NCBI RefSeq assembly: GCF_019279795.1
Contig: NC_056739.1
Coordinates: 13,746,968-13,810,967 of the forward strand
DNA length: 64,000 nucleotides
Direction: 5' to 3'
Source of the DNA: Protopterus annectens
Lineage: Eukaryota; Chordata; Ceratodontiformes; Protopteridae
Made by a program: the position numbers and the translations under genes
Notes under the pieces: model-generated
Database searches by the model: none
The model's input: only the letters and a program-made list of their open reading frames with translations
Told to the model about the DNA's origin: nothing
In this document: piece after piece, positions 44,703 to 56,002 of the stretch
How the letters are laid out: every line of letters starts with the position of its first letter
How positions within the stretch are numbered: the first letter of the stretch is position 1

Positions 44703-44928
44703 TTTTTTATTTGTTATCATTATGACAATACTTCATTTTTGTAGAAAATCACATTTGTTATTTTTTCAGTTTGATGGTCATGATGTCATTTCCTGTTTAG
44801 TAAGTTATTTAAGGAACTGGAAATCATTTGAAAATGTTTCTGAGGAAGTTCACGTATTAAACAGTGGATGAAAGCGCTAAATTTTTGGCTTCTGGTTTAC
44901 TTGTTTTTTTTTGCCAGCAGGTCTGCAG
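43927..44928 (+). repeat. Right inverted terminal repeat of PLE H
   Basis: Mirror of 39553-40569, with (GT)n tracts at 44294-44348 and 44400-44477 and a (TA)n tract at 44646-44699. It has one copy of the GGGGGGTACATGTCTATATG unit that is duplicated on the left. Confidence 0.9.
44831..44890 (+). ncRNA. Hammerhead-like motif in right repeat of PLE H
   Basis: CTGAGGA core (44840-44846), stem II GTTCAC (44848-44853) with GTGGAT (44864-44869), GAAA (44870-44873), self-complementary AGCGCT (44873-44878), and cleavage-side TA (44878-44879). All core bases are present; stem I (ATGTTT with AATTTTT) has only a few pairs. Confidence 0.55.
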
Positions 44929-44941
44929 AACTCTAAAGCAT

Positions 44942-45944
44942 ATGCCCTACTCCATGTCGTTAATGTTCAGAAAAATATTCAGGAGGGAGAAAGTTAACTG
45001 TAAGCAATTTTTTTTCTTAATGGTACTATGTTAATAGTGCATGACTTTCTTTGCATACTATAAAGTAAAGGTTTCTCATTTATTTTTAAGTGTAATATGG
45101 ATACTAATGTAAATAGCTGCTCTGTTTTTTTTTTTTATTTTCTTTTTCTGTCTCCCTTCTTCTCTCCTTCTCCTTGTTTAGTTTAAAAAAGATGAAGGCA
45201 CTGTAATGTAAAACAAGAAGAAACATCTGGTTAAAAGAGCATGAAAAAATCATGAAAAGAAAAATTAGTGTGCTTTTTCTCATTTTTGCATAGGGGAATG
45301 ACTGGGTTAAGCCCCTTAGCTTAATCTATTAACACATTTTAAGAGAAAGCAAGTAAATGAAAAAGAATACTGAATATTATACTTTTTTCTAGTAAACATA
45401 TGTATGCTTGGCAGTTTTGCCTTTGGTTCTCATGTCTCCAGGAGACAATCTGGTAAACAGAAATGTCCTAAAGAAAATGTTTTATGAAATCATTCAAGTG
45501 TTTTCCCAACTGAGAGAGCTATAAAGATAAGACAAAGCCACACAGCACTTAGTAGAAGCCAGGCTGTACCATATATCTTAGCATACATAACCTTTCCTTT
45601 AGGTTATCTCAAGTATGTGTGTATGGCTGTCAGTTTGGTATATTTGTTTCCATTAGAAAGGTACAACTTCAATACATGAAAATGTACACGGTTTTCTGTG
45701 CTGTTATTAAGTTAATAGGTTTCAGGGTGTATTGGGGTGTGTTTGTTTTTTTCTTGTTTGAAGATTTTCAATAAAACAAAAAAGTTTTGTAAGATGTGAC
45801 ATAGGCTCAAATGGAGATGACAAGAAACAACTGTATAAAAAATTAACCAGCCAAACAGTATATGCATGTAACACAAAAACTGGAACTAGACATTTAACAA
45901 AAAAGCTATTATACATAAACTGCGGAATAATAACATTTTAAGAA
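44942..45944 (+). other. L1/Tx1 element, region between PLE H and ORF2
   Basis: A/T-rich, without a readable domain. By position it is L1 sequence between ORF1 and ORF2, although a further unrecognised insertion is possible. A C/T-rich tract lies at 45125-45180. Confidence 0.35.
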
Positions 45945-47642
45945 AATGATGCTTTCTGTAATGTCTTTAAATGTCAGTAGTCTCACAGATAAATACAAAC
46001 AAAGAAAGAGTAGTGAACTATAATAAAAATGTGCAGTGCAAAGAGCTATGCTACAAGAGACACACTTAGAAAGAACGGAACATGTGAATTTTATAAAGAA
46101 GGGTTTTCACGATGATTATTCAGTAGAATACTTGGAGCAAAGGAAAAGAGAAGTAGTTATATTAATTGCAAGAGGAGCTCCATTAGTGATAAATGAGGAA
46201 AAAATAATAATGGTACATTTGTAGTACTAAGGTGCTACTGGCACAGAGGACAATTTCATTGGCATGTATTTATATTCCATTGAAAACTGCTATAATGGAG
46301 CTTAAGAAAATTCTGGGAGAAATAATCACCTTTCAGCAAGGAATATTACTTATAGGTGTGGACTGGAATTTGATCTGCAACAGTGAACATCTGTAAGGGG
46401 GGTGCTAGAATGGAATATATAACAAAGGAGGGCAAACCTTTGAAGAAATTTATGAAGATATTTGGCATGGAAGATGTGAATTCAGTACTAGGAGTTTGGA
46501 ATGAATTTACATATTACTGCCCAGGATATAAAAAATGGGCTAGGCTGGACATAATTTGCATTTCACTGGAACATGTGCATTTAATTGAAGGTCTTGATAT
46601 GCACACAATAACTATTTCAGATCATGTGTCAGCAATAACTAAAAATAAAAACACAGGGTAATGAAGTAAAAATGAGACACTGGTGCTTTCCACCCATCTG
46701 TTGAAAAGGGAGGAATTTTAGGAATGGGTAGTGGAAAGTACTCAGGAGCTATTAGAGAAGATAAAAAATTATTCTGAAAATATAGCTAGGGAGTGGGATA
46801 AAAATTAAAATGGAGTTTAAAATGGAGTGGAAATAAAAGAAAGGGAGATATGGTTAAGAAGTAACAAGAATTATTTAGAGGGGCTTACACACATTCAAAG
46901 TTTTGCAAAATAGGGGGAATTTGACAGAATAAGAAGAGGAGCAACTGCAGAATGCTAAACAGAAAATAAGGGACTACCTCAATAATATGCTAGAGTTTAG
47001 AAAGACTGCTGTTAAGCAACTGTTTTCTGATAACTCTAGTGAGCAAAAACTTTTGGCACAACAACTCAGGCAACAGAAAGTAGAAGGGGCTGTCACTAAG
47101 CTTAGGGAGCCTACAACAAGGAAGATAACAAGAGATGCTGTAGACATGTTAGAAATATTTTGGAAATTATATGAAAGTCTGTATAAAGCACAGAAATATG
47201 AAATTAAGAAAAGGTACAAATGGAAATGTTTATGGAAGAATTAAGCATACCAAGGTTAGAGGTGGATGAGGTTGAATTACTAACAATTAGGATAAGACGA
47301 AATGAGATAAAAATGGTGATGTATAACCAATCTACAGGAAAGTCCCCAGCAATAGATGGTATTCCTGCGGAAGGTTGGAAGTGAGGAAGGAAAAAATTAT
47401 AAAAATCTGCAAGGTTTTATTTGACAGTACTTTCTTTCAGGATGTTGGTACATCTCCTGTTAAAGAGGTGGTAGCTGTAGTATCTTAAGAGGGTAAAGAT
47501 CCATCAGATCCAGCTTCGTACAGGCCCATTTCAAAAGAAAACCACTGTTATAAAGTATTTATGTCTATAATGGCTAAAAGAATGGCAAACGTGATGCCAA
47601 AACTGATAGATAGGGATCAATGCATTTTGTTGAGGACAGGCA
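45945..47642 (+). pseudogene. L1/Tx1-type ORF2 relic: endonuclease and start of RT
   Basis: Plus-strand frames: MMLSVMSLNVSSLTDKYKQR (45946), AMLQETHLERTEHVNFIKKGF (about 46045), REVVILIARGAP (about 46150), an L1-type endonuclease start. KKWARLDIICIS (about 46530) and TISDHVSAI (about 46610) carry the later Asp and His positions. The RT entry is at 47280-47642: RRNEIKMVMYNQSTGKSPAIDGIPAE, EGKDPSDPASYRPIS, FMSIMAKRMANVMPKLIDRDQ. Sequence stops at the right end of DIRS D1, which is inserted here. The rest of ORF2 should lie beyond 64000. Confidence 0.8.
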
Positions 47643-47850
47643 AAAAAAAGTTATGTTCTTACCATAACGTTCCATGTTTGTTGTCCTTTATCTTGCCTTC
47701 CTTCTTTTTGGCTGAGTTTGGAGCCGATCTTGGCACCGACTTGGCCACTTCTAAAGCTCGAAGAGTCCTTACTGGCTCAAGGCTAACCCCTTATCCCAGC
47801 ATGCTTAGCGGTAACTACCCAGACCTCGTTTGTGAGAACTAACCACTAGA
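47643..47850 (-). repeat. Right terminal repeat of DIRS D1
   Basis: AGTTATGTTCTTACCATAAC begins the end (box at 47658-47667). The palindromic decamer pair is degraded to TTGGAGCCGA and TGGCACCGA (47718-47740). Confidence 0.8.
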
Positions 47851-48035
47851 TAGAACTATTAAATACCAAATAAAGGAGGTAACTAAACAATACTGTTTCC
47901 ATGAACCGGAACAACAGAACAACAAAGGTAACAAGGACTATACCAATAGTGAAAAATCAAAGGAAACTCAGCCAAAACAGCCAAAAAAGGAAATTCCTCT
48001 CAATCATCCAGGATGGGGAAAGGAGGGAGGGACAC

Positions 48036-48139
48036 AAGAAGGAAGGCGAGGTAAAGGACAACAAACATGGAATGTTATGGTAAGAACATAACTTCTTTAT
48101 GTTATGTTGTCCATCTCGCCTTCCTTCTTTCTGGTTGGG
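48036..48139 (-). other. Internal complementary region of DIRS D1
   Basis: 48036-48097 is the inverted copy of the right end (47645-47700, including ACAAACATGGAATGTTATGG); 48098-48139 should be the complement of the left end, which is out of view. The predicted circle junction is CTTCTTTATGTTATG. Confidence 0.75.
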
Positions 48140-48188
48140 ACAGCGTCCCCAGCGCCTAAATCCTGGGTGGCTCACTGGAAAAGAGACT

Positions 48189-49240
48189 TCAGAACTGTGG
48201 AACCAAAAGATGCCCTGTTCCGAGAGGCATGTCTACTTTGTAATGATTAATGAAGGTATGGGGAGTAGCCCATGTTGCTGCTGCACAAATAGTATCTAAT
48301 GGAAGCTTGGCTTGAAAAGCTATGGAGGTAGCCAAGGACCTAGTAGAGTGTCTCCTTTCCTTTCCCGGGACAGACACATTCCAAGACTTATAAGCATAAG
48401 CAATAGTATTGGACAGCCATTTTGCCAAGGTCACTTTGGAAATTGGTGAGCCTTGCTTACTCTGTGAGAAGGATACAAACAGCGGATCTGATTTTCTGAT
48501 GTCGTTGGTTCTTTGAAAGATAAAATCGCAACTGCCTATGGACATCCAACTGATGTAGCTTATACTTTGCATTGTTGCCATAATTTGGGAAGAATACAGT
48601 GAGTTCAATGGACTGATTCAAATTATACTCTGAACATACTTTTGGTAAAAAGGAAGAATTTGTTCTCAGAGATACACTATCCTTGTGAAAAATCATATAA
48701 GGAGGGCGGATGGAAAGTGCCTGTAACTCAGAAAACCATCTAACTGATCTAAATGCAATCAGGAAAACAGTCTTCCATGATAAGAATTTAACAGGACAAG
48801 AAGTGGCTGGTTCAAAGGGAGGGAGGATTAGAGCTGCTAGTCCTAAATTTAAATCCCAAGGATGGAGAGGTTCTTGGATGGGAGGCCTTAATAGAGTAGC
48901 ACCTTTTAAAAAGGCCCTACATGGCTTACAGGACATGACGCTAGAACCCATAAAAATGGAAATAGCAGCCAGTTGAACTTGAATCGTAGCAGTTGCTGCT
49001 CCTTTCTCAAAGGTTTCGGCCAAGAAGTCAACATTTTTGAAATTGGTGCTGTAAAGCGATCAATGTCATTTTGTTCTGCCCAGAAACAGAACCTCTTCCA
49101 TTTACTATTGTAAAGTTTTCTAGTATTTGGTTTGTGAGAAGAGACTAAAATATGTTGAACCATAGGAGAGATATCAGGAAGCCTGGCTAGGACTGAAAGT
49201 GGAGAAACCAAGCTGTCAGCTTGAGAGATTGAATGGAGGG
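48189..49240 (-). pseudogene. Tyrosine recombinase of DIRS D1
   Basis: N-terminal part: ISPMVQHILVSSHKPNTRKL (about 49150) and WPKPLRKEQ. Middle part: RSVRWFSELQALS (about 48730), where the usual ARRVSEL reads VRWFSEL, so the catalytic Arg position is changed to Trp. C-terminal part: RRHSTRSLATS (about 48350) and TPHTFINHYKVDM (48250), keeping His, Arg and Tyr. Frame changes occur near 49020 and 48480. Confidence 0.8.
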
Positions 49241-51065
49241 ATGAAGAGCACCCAACTTGATGTGTCAGGAGATCTGGAACCGGGTCCAGAATCCTAGGCT
49301 CCACTTGCAGGTAATGCCAAAGGAACAGAAACCAGATCTGATGAGGCCAGTAAGGGGCAATGAGGATCAACTTGTGACTCAACAACTTTGCTTTCTGAAG
49401 AACTTTTGGAATTAGAGGAAAGGGAGGAATGGCATAAAGAATCCCAGGGGGCCAGTCGTGGATAAGTGCATCTCTGGGTGACTGTCCCAGTGGGGGAACT
49501 AGGGCAAAGCAGCTGCTGCATTTGTTGTTTAATTGTGAGGCGAAAAGATCGTAGCATGGCTGGCCCAATCTGTGGAAGATCATATCCGCCACATCTTGTT
49601 TTAGAGATCACTCGTGGGGTATGAGAATTGCCCTGCTGAGCTTGTCCGCTATCATGTTGGACTTCCCCGGGATGTGCACTGCAACCAGAAAACACTGAGA
49701 GGAAATCGCCCATTGCCATACTCGAAGGGCCACCCGACACAAGGGCTAAGATGTGGTTCCGCCATGTTTGTTGATGTATCACACTACTGACATGTTGTCT
49801 GTCTGAATTGCTATATAGCCCAAAAGAAGAGAGTCTTGAAGTGCTTGCAATACTACTAACACCGCTCTCATCTCCAGGACATTGATGTGCAAATGGTGCT
49901 CGTGAGGATGCCAAGTTCCTTGGGCTGTCTGTCCCAGATAATGCCCCCCACCCTATATGGGAAGCATCCGTGGACACTGTGGCTACTGGATGAGGGGCTA
50001 CAATGGGTCTGGTTAGAGAGACTAGGGGAGAGTGGAGCCAGCACTGTAGATCTTTCTTGCAAGCATCCGTGATTAAGATCATGTGTGATGTTGGTAGATC
50101 CTGATACGACCACTGAGTGAAGAGGAGCCACTGCAAAATCCTCATATGGTAACGAGCTAATGGGACTAGAGTAATGGCAGCTGCCATCAAACCCAAGACC
50201 TTTAGGACTAACCGTGCTGAACCTTTGACTTTGACAAGAGAAGAGAGACCTGACGATGAATGGCAAGCACCCTTTCTTGTGGCAGCTTGGCTATCATGTC
50301 TCTTGTATTTAGTTAAGCACCTATGAAGTAATTCACTGAGAGGGCAACAAGACAGATTTTTCGAAATTTATTGTGATTCCTAGACGTGCACAAGTGTGAA
50401 TCATGTGGTTCCTGACCCTTAAGAGATGATGCTCAGTGGTGGTAGTGAGGAGCCAATCGTCTAGATAAGGAAACACCTGGAATCCCAAATGTTTCAAGTG
50501 AGCCGTCACTACTGCCATGCATTTGGTGAACACCCTGGGGGCTGTGGTGAGACCAAAGGGCAAAACTTTGAACTGGTAATGACTGGCTCCCAGCCAGAAG
50601 CGTAAATGTCTCCTGGACTGCCTGTTCATTTTTATATGGCAGTAAGCGTCCTGGAGATTGATAGAGTACATCCAATCGTCTTGACCCAAAAAGGGTAGAA
50701 TGGACTGCAGTGTCACCATCCATAACTTGGTTTTCTTTACTGACCTGTTTAACCTGCTGAGATCCAGGATAGGTCTTCAGTCCCCTGTCTTTTTTGGAAC
50801 TAAAAAGAACCTTAAATAAGTTCTGGATTCGATCTGGTCTGTGGGGACTTCCTGAATGGCGCTTTTTTGCAGCAAGATCCCAAAGATTGGATGGAACATC
50901 TGGGACTGATGGTTTTTGACTTCTTGGGAGTGTTTGGGAGAAGGGAATTTTGTAACCCCTGGATATTATACATCGTATCCATGCGTCTTCTGTTATATCT
51001 TGCCAGGCTCTTGGGTACAGTGATATTCTGCCCCCGACTGCCTCCAGAGGTGGGCAGCTGGGCAA
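49240..51065 (-). pseudogene. RT-RNase H-methyltransferase-like protein of DIRS D1
   Basis: GGRISLYPRAWQDITEDAW (about 51030) opens the RT region, with NLFKVLFSSKKDRGLK (50820). The palm reads VTLQSILPFLGQDDWM to FPYLDDWLLTTTT (50719-50450). RNase H: VSTDASHIGWG (about 49960), then a decayed NVLEM and DN region (49880-49800). Methyltransferase-like region: CYDLFASQLNNKCSS, DALIHDWPPGILYAIPPFPLIP and IAPYWPHQIWF (49570-49330). Frames change near 50850, 50330 and 49900. Confidence 0.82.
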
Positions 51066-51525
51066 TCCTTCAAGAATTCTGAAAGGGCCTGGTAGAGAAC
51101 GTATCCCTGTTGCCCTGTTGTGGCACCCCCGCCTACCGTGAGGTTGGCATCTCCCATTATTATTTCCCTGTCTGCCCCTAAGGGAATTATCTCCACAAGT
51201 GTCCCGCGAAGCTCCCTGGGATTTATGGAACCAAATTTTGCCACTCTTTTGACCTTTGGGATAAGGCTGGGATGGAGTGGAAAAATGGACTCCTACGGCA
51301 GAGAGAGAGTTTTGCCATCTCGTTCACTCTTGGTAAGAGTCTCTCGACCTTGCGGCCCGAACAAGGCCGAGCCATTAAAGGGCATGTTCGTAAAGGAGGA
51401 CTTGAAGGGCTCCGCAAATGACAAAGGCGCATCCAGGAGTGTCTGTGGAAGAGCCACTCTTGTGCCTGCAGCCCTACTAGCTCCATCTGCTGCGTAAGAA
51501 ATCAGGCGCATGGAAGAGTTAATAA
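51066..51525 (-). pseudogene. Gag of DIRS D1, C-terminal part
   Basis: SSMRLISYAADGASRAAGTRVALPQ (about 51525-51440), FAEPFKSSFTNMPFNGSALFG and a basic C-terminus, frameshifted at about 51300. It joins the gag part at 63744-64000 across the D2 insertion: D1 text ends at GAGTTAA (51522) and resumes at GGAGGTTAGG (63744), which together match the uninterrupted sequence of D2 at 61493-61515. Confidence 0.85.
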
Positions 51526-51730
51526 TAAGAAGTTATGTCTTACCATAACGTTCCATGTTAGTTGTCTTCTTCTCGCCTTCTTTCTTGCTGGATGGGTTCG
51601 GAGCCGATCCTCGGCTCCGACTCGGCCTATACTATAGCTTGAGAGCTATTTTTACCGGCTCGAGGCAGCCCTATATCCCACAATACCATGCGCTAACTCC
51701 CCAGATCTCGTTTGGAAGCTAAGACATAGT
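51526..51730 (-). repeat. Right inverted terminal repeat of DIRS D2
   Basis: Inverted match to 63575-63720. CTTACCATAA lies at 51539-51548 and the perfect decamer inverted repeat at 51598-51607 and 51611-51620. Bases 51731-51895 are the rest of the right end, with ATAATAATATTATAATA. Confidence 0.9.
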
Positions 51731-51896
51731 ATAAATAATAATATTATAATAATAATATTATAATCCTCTTTTACGAGAAAAGATTACCTGCTAGTAACAC
51801 TAAGGATACAAGGAAAAAGACGCAACATATTGTATCTCCAGAAATGGAAGGACTCAGAACCTCGAGTCTATCCAGGCTAGGGGGCAGGAGGGGGGG

Positions 51897-52002
51897 ACAC
51901 AAGAAAGAAGGCGAGAAGAAGACAACTAACATGGAACGTTATGGTAAGACATAACTTCTTAATGTTAAGTTGTCATTCTCACCTTCATTCTTGCTGGATG
52001 GG
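51897..52002 (-). other. Internal complementary region of DIRS D2
   Basis: 51897-51960 is the inverted copy of the right tip and 51961-52002 the inverted copy of the left tip (63700-63743). The circle junction reads ACTTCTTAATGTTAAG, identical to copy A. Confidence 0.9.
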
Positions 52003-52035
52003 ACAGCGTCCCCTAGCATCTTAGTCCTGGGTGGC

Positions 52036-52516
52036 TCAATGAAACAGAGTCCTAAGTACAGTGGAACCAAAATCAGCTCTATTTCTGGAGGCTAAATCAA
52101 GCTTGTAATGGGCAATAAAGGTATGTTTGGAAGCCCATGTAGCTGCTGCATAAATGGCATCTAGTGGTAACCTTGCTTGAAAAGCCGTTGAAGTTGATAG
52201 TGCCCTGGTTGAATGAGCCTTAGGCCTAGAGGGAAGTCGCCTGTGTCTCAACTCATAGACCAAGGTAATAATAGATGTCAGCCATCTGGAAAGAGTAACC
52301 TTCGATACCGGAAGCCCTTTCTTGCCTGCAGCATAAGAGAGAAAGAGCTGGTCTGACTTTCTGAATTGTTTTGTCCTGTCTAGGTAATACCATAATTGGC
52401 GATGAACATCTAATGAATGTAATTTTTGTTCAGCCCTGTTGGTGTAGTCTGGGAAAAAGATGGGTAAATCAATGGAGTGGTTTAGATTTGCTTCCGATAA
52501 CACTTTTGGTAGGAAA
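52036..52516 (-). pseudogene. Tyrosine recombinase of DIRS D2, C-terminal part
   Basis: One open stretch carries NLNHSIDLPIFFPDYTNR, then KAHSTRALSTS (HxxR), then SKHTFIAHYKLDLASR with the His and nucleophile Tyr. The missing N-terminal part is at 58596-59190 beyond D3; LRTNPS there continues directly into this piece. The recombinase would be open if D3 were absent, as far as can be read. Confidence 0.88.
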
Positions 52517-52690
52517 TAGAAGTTATGTCCTTACCATAACGTTCCATGTGGAGTGTTCATCTCGCCTTTGTTCTTACACATGGGGGTTCGGAGCCGATCC
52601 TCGGCTCCGTGCCGGCCTCTTGCAAGCTCTGCATCGAGAAGAAGCTCGAGACAATCTAATACCCACAATCCCCCTCCGCCTTTACCTCAG
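52517..52690 (-). repeat. Right inverted terminal repeat of DIRS D3
   Basis: Inverted match to 58430-58572. CTTACCATAA is at 52530-52539 and the decamer pair at 52588-52597 and 52601-52610 (last base changed). Bases 52691-52905 are the rest of the right end. Confidence 0.9.
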
Positions 52691-52906
52691 ATCTAGTTTG
52701 CAAGCAAACCAATCTCTAGAGAGAGCACATTCATGCTTACATCACATATGCACAGAAATAAGAGTCTATACACAACTATATATATAAGAACAAATAGACA
52801 TATATATGTACATGCCAACTATGTACACAACATCTGCAAAGCAGAAGCAGAATGCTCCCGGCCAGGCATCAAAAGAATGTTCTTCTTAAGGGCGGGAGGG
52901 TGGGAA

Positions 52907-53010
52907 TGTAAGAACAAAGGCGAGATGAACACTCCACATGGAACGTTATGGTAAGGACATAACTTCTATATGTGATAGTGTTCAATCTCGCCGTTTGTTC
53001 TTACACATGG
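52907..53010 (-). other. Internal complementary region of DIRS D3
   Basis: 52907-52970 complements the right tip and 52971-53010 the left tip (58555-58595). The junction reads ACTTCTATATGTGATAG. Confidence 0.88.
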
Positions 53011-53039
53011 GTAGCGTCCCTAGCTCCTTGTTCCTGAGG

Positions 53040-54130
53040 AACTCACGGAAGGACGTTCTTGAGCACAGTGGAACCAAAGGTTGCTCTGTCCCTAGAAGCC
53101 TTGTCTACCTTATAATGAGAAATGAATGTATGTGGCTTAGACCAAGTAGCAGCCGCACAAATAGCGTCTAGTGGTAGGCGGGCTGCATGAGCCAGAGATG
53201 TAGACACTGACCTTGTGGAATGTCCTTTGGGTTTGTGTAAGAGAGTTAGATTTGAGGAATCATAGACATAGATTATACAATCCGTTAGCCACTTAAAAGA
53301 GTTCTTTTGGTAACCGCTAGTCCTTTCCTGCTATCAGCAAAGGCCACAAAAAGTTGATCAGTTTTTCTGTGATCTTTTGTTCTATCCAAGTAAAATCTTA
53401 GTTGTCTGTGAACATCTAATTTGTGCAACATATACTCCCATTTTGTTGGAGTGATTTTTGAAGAAAGTGGGTAATTCAATGGACTGATTAATATTGTTAA
53501 TAGAACACACTTTAGGGAGGAAGGATGAATTAGTTCAAGAGAAACTCTGTCAGAGTGAAAGGTCAAATAAGGGTGCTTGATGGAGAGAGCCTGAAGTTCA
53601 GATACTCGCCTAGCGGAAGTAATGGCTACCAAAAAGAGAGTCTTCCAGGACAAAAATTTTAATGGGCAAGAAGAGGCAGGTTCAAAGGGGCAACATTAAT
53701 TTAGATAACAACAAGTTTAGACTCCAAGGTGACGTAGGAGATCTGACTGGTGGTCTAATATGAAAACCCCTTTTAAAAGGCTTTACAAAGTCTGTGGGCC
53801 ATAACAGGAGCCCCACATTCTTCCACATGGAAATTTGAAATGGCAGCCAATTGAACCCTTAGTGTAGCAGGAGAAGCACCCTGATGGAATAAGTCCGTTA
53901 AAAACTCTAATATTTTATTCAAAGGAGCTATAAAAGGATCCACTTGCTGTGTATTCGCCAGAATACAAATCGCTTCCATTTACTAGAATATGTTTTAGTA
54001 GTGGAAGCTTTATGAGAAGCCACCAATATATCCCGAACTGCTGGCGAAAGAAGATCAGACCTGGCTAAGTTGGGAATTGGAGCAACCAAGCTGCTAGATG
54101 GAGGGACGGAGCGGGATGGGGAGCCCCTGA
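53040..54130 (-). pseudogene. Tyrosine recombinase of DIRS D3
   Basis: N-terminal part: PNLARSDLLSPAVRDILVAS, SSKWKRFVFW (about 54080-53960). Middle: SARRVSELQALSIKHPYLTF with the catalytic Arg (about 53610). C-terminal: GHSTRSVSTSLAHAARLPL (about 53220), ATWSKPHTFISHYKVDKASR (about 53140) with His and Tyr. Frameshifts near 53960, 53700, 53490 and 53290. Confidence 0.85.
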
Positions 54131-56000
54131 CGAGTGAGTCAATAGATCTGGCTCTGGGTCCAGAATCCAGGGTCCCCGAATGCAGTGTGTCTTCAGGAAG
54201 GGAAACCAAATTTGACGAGGCCAGAATGGGGCAATGAGGATTATTGTCCTGTGAAGGTTTCTGGCTTTCTGGAGAAACTTTGATATCAGGGGAAATGGAG
54301 GAAATGCGTACAGGAGTCCCGGGGGCCAATCGTGAATCAGTGCGTCCCTGGGGACTTCCCCTGGAGGGGGTAATAGGGCAAAGTAGCTCCTGCATTTGGC
54401 GTTCATTGGAGACGCAAACAGATCGCAGGAAGGCTGGCCCCATGTGCGAAAAATCCTTTTCGCCACTGACTGTTTTAGGGATCACTCGTGCGGTAACAGA
54501 ATTGCTCTGCTCAGCCTGTCGGCTATGACGTTGGATGACCCCGGGATGTGCATTGCTATTAGAAAGTGGCCCGTGGACTCCGCCCACTGCCAGATTCTCA
54601 TGGCCTCTCTGCATAGCTGATAGGACTTGGTTCCCCCTTGCTTGTTTATGTACCAGACTACCGACATGTTGTCCGTCTGAACTGCAATAGTTCCTAGAGG
54701 AAGAAGGGGAGCAAAGTGTTGCAACGCTAGAAACACTGCCCTCAACTCTAGAACATTGATGTGCAGATTGTACTCCAAATTGGTCCATTCGCCTTGGACT
54801 CTGTCTGTCCCTGAAAGATGCCCCCCCACCCTATCAGGGAAGCGTCCGTGGTCACCGTAACTGTAGGCGTGGGTAGCACAAATGGTCTCCCCTTGGAAAG
54901 GTTGCACGTTTGAAGCCACCAGTTTAGATGTGTCTTGCATGTTTTCGTTATAAGAATCTCGTGTGTTAGAGGTAGTTGTTGAAACGACCATTGTGCAAAC
55001 AGTAGCCATTGAAGGACTCTCATGTGCAGCCTTCCCAAGGGTATTGCAATAAGGGAGGCTGACATGAGTCCCAAAACCTTCAGTACCAGTTTTGCTGGAG
55101 ATTTCCTTGACAAAAGTAGAAGACGTATATGAGTCTGAAGTGATAGTATCCTTTCTGGGGGAAGTCTTAGAATTAACTGACATGCGTTTAATTCTGCTCC
55201 TATGAACAAAATATTTTGTGATGGCTGAAGCAAGGATTTTCCGAAGTTTACGGAAATTCCTAGGTGAACACACAGTTGAAGAGTAAAGTCTCTGGCCTGT
55301 AATAGTTGACGCTGGGTGGTGGCAGAAAGGAGCCAGTCGTCCAGATACGGAAACACCTGGAATCCTTGGCGTCTCAAGTGAGACGCTACCACTGCCATGC
55401 ATTTGGTGAAGACCCTGGGGGCTGAGGTCAGACCAAAGGGCAGGGCTCGAAATTGAAAGTGACTGGCCCCCAGCCGGAAGCGCAAATGATCTCTGGATGC
55501 CCTGGCCATTTTGATGTGGTAGTATGCATCTTCTAGATCTATTGAGCACATCCAGTCGTCCTTCTGTAAGAATGGAAGGATCGATTGAAGCGTGACCATT
55601 CGGAACTTTTCTTTCCTGACGAAGGTATTGAGGTAGCTTAGGTCCAGGATGGGCCTCCAGTCCCCTGTTTTCTTTGGAACTAAAAAGAACCTTGAGTAAG
55701 TCCCGAATCCTTGCTGGTCCGCTGGGACTGGTTGGATGACTCTTTTTTCTAGCAGCTTTGAAATTTCTATAGCTGCTGGCTCGCAGATGGGGCGGTACAT
55801 CTGGGAGTCTTTTCTTTGGAATGGGATGGGATAGAAAGGGTATGTTGTAACCTCTGGTAACCACGCTTTTTACCCACTTGTCTGTAGTTACATTTTGCCA
55901 GGTCTGAGGGTATAAAGCTAGCGACCCCGACTGCCTCCAGAGCAGGACAGTCGGGCCTCCTCTCAGGAGTGCTGGAAAGGTTTACCAGGGAGTGTATCCC
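54065..56000 (-). pseudogene. RT-RNase H-methyltransferase-like protein of DIRS D3
   Basis: The RT is open for 350 codons (55800-54748): SRFFLVPKKTGDWRPILDL, FPYLDDWLLSATT with intact YxDD, and TVTTDASLIGWGGIFQG at the RNase H start. A frameshift at the G-run near 54822 moves RNase H into the next frame (NVLELRAVFLALQ, VQTDNMSVVWYINKQGGTKS, IADRLSRAILLP, to 54482). The terminal region (CDLFASPMNAKCRSYFA, DALIHDWPPGLLYAFPPFPL, IAPFWPRQIWF, 54430-54230) is in a further frame. Confidence 0.88.
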
Positions 56001-56002
56001 TG

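Larger units (their letters stand above)
39553..44928 (+). mobile_element. Penelope-like element, copy H
   Basis: A 5.4-kb PLE with long terminal repeats in inverted orientation (39553-40569 and 43927-44928) around RT and GIY-YIG endonuclease genes on the plus strand. It is inserted in an L1/Tx1 element between ORF1 and ORF2, with a 13-14-bp target duplication. The two repeats differ mainly in microsatellite length and a few bases, so the insertion looks recent, although the coding region has about five lesions. Confidence 0.88.
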
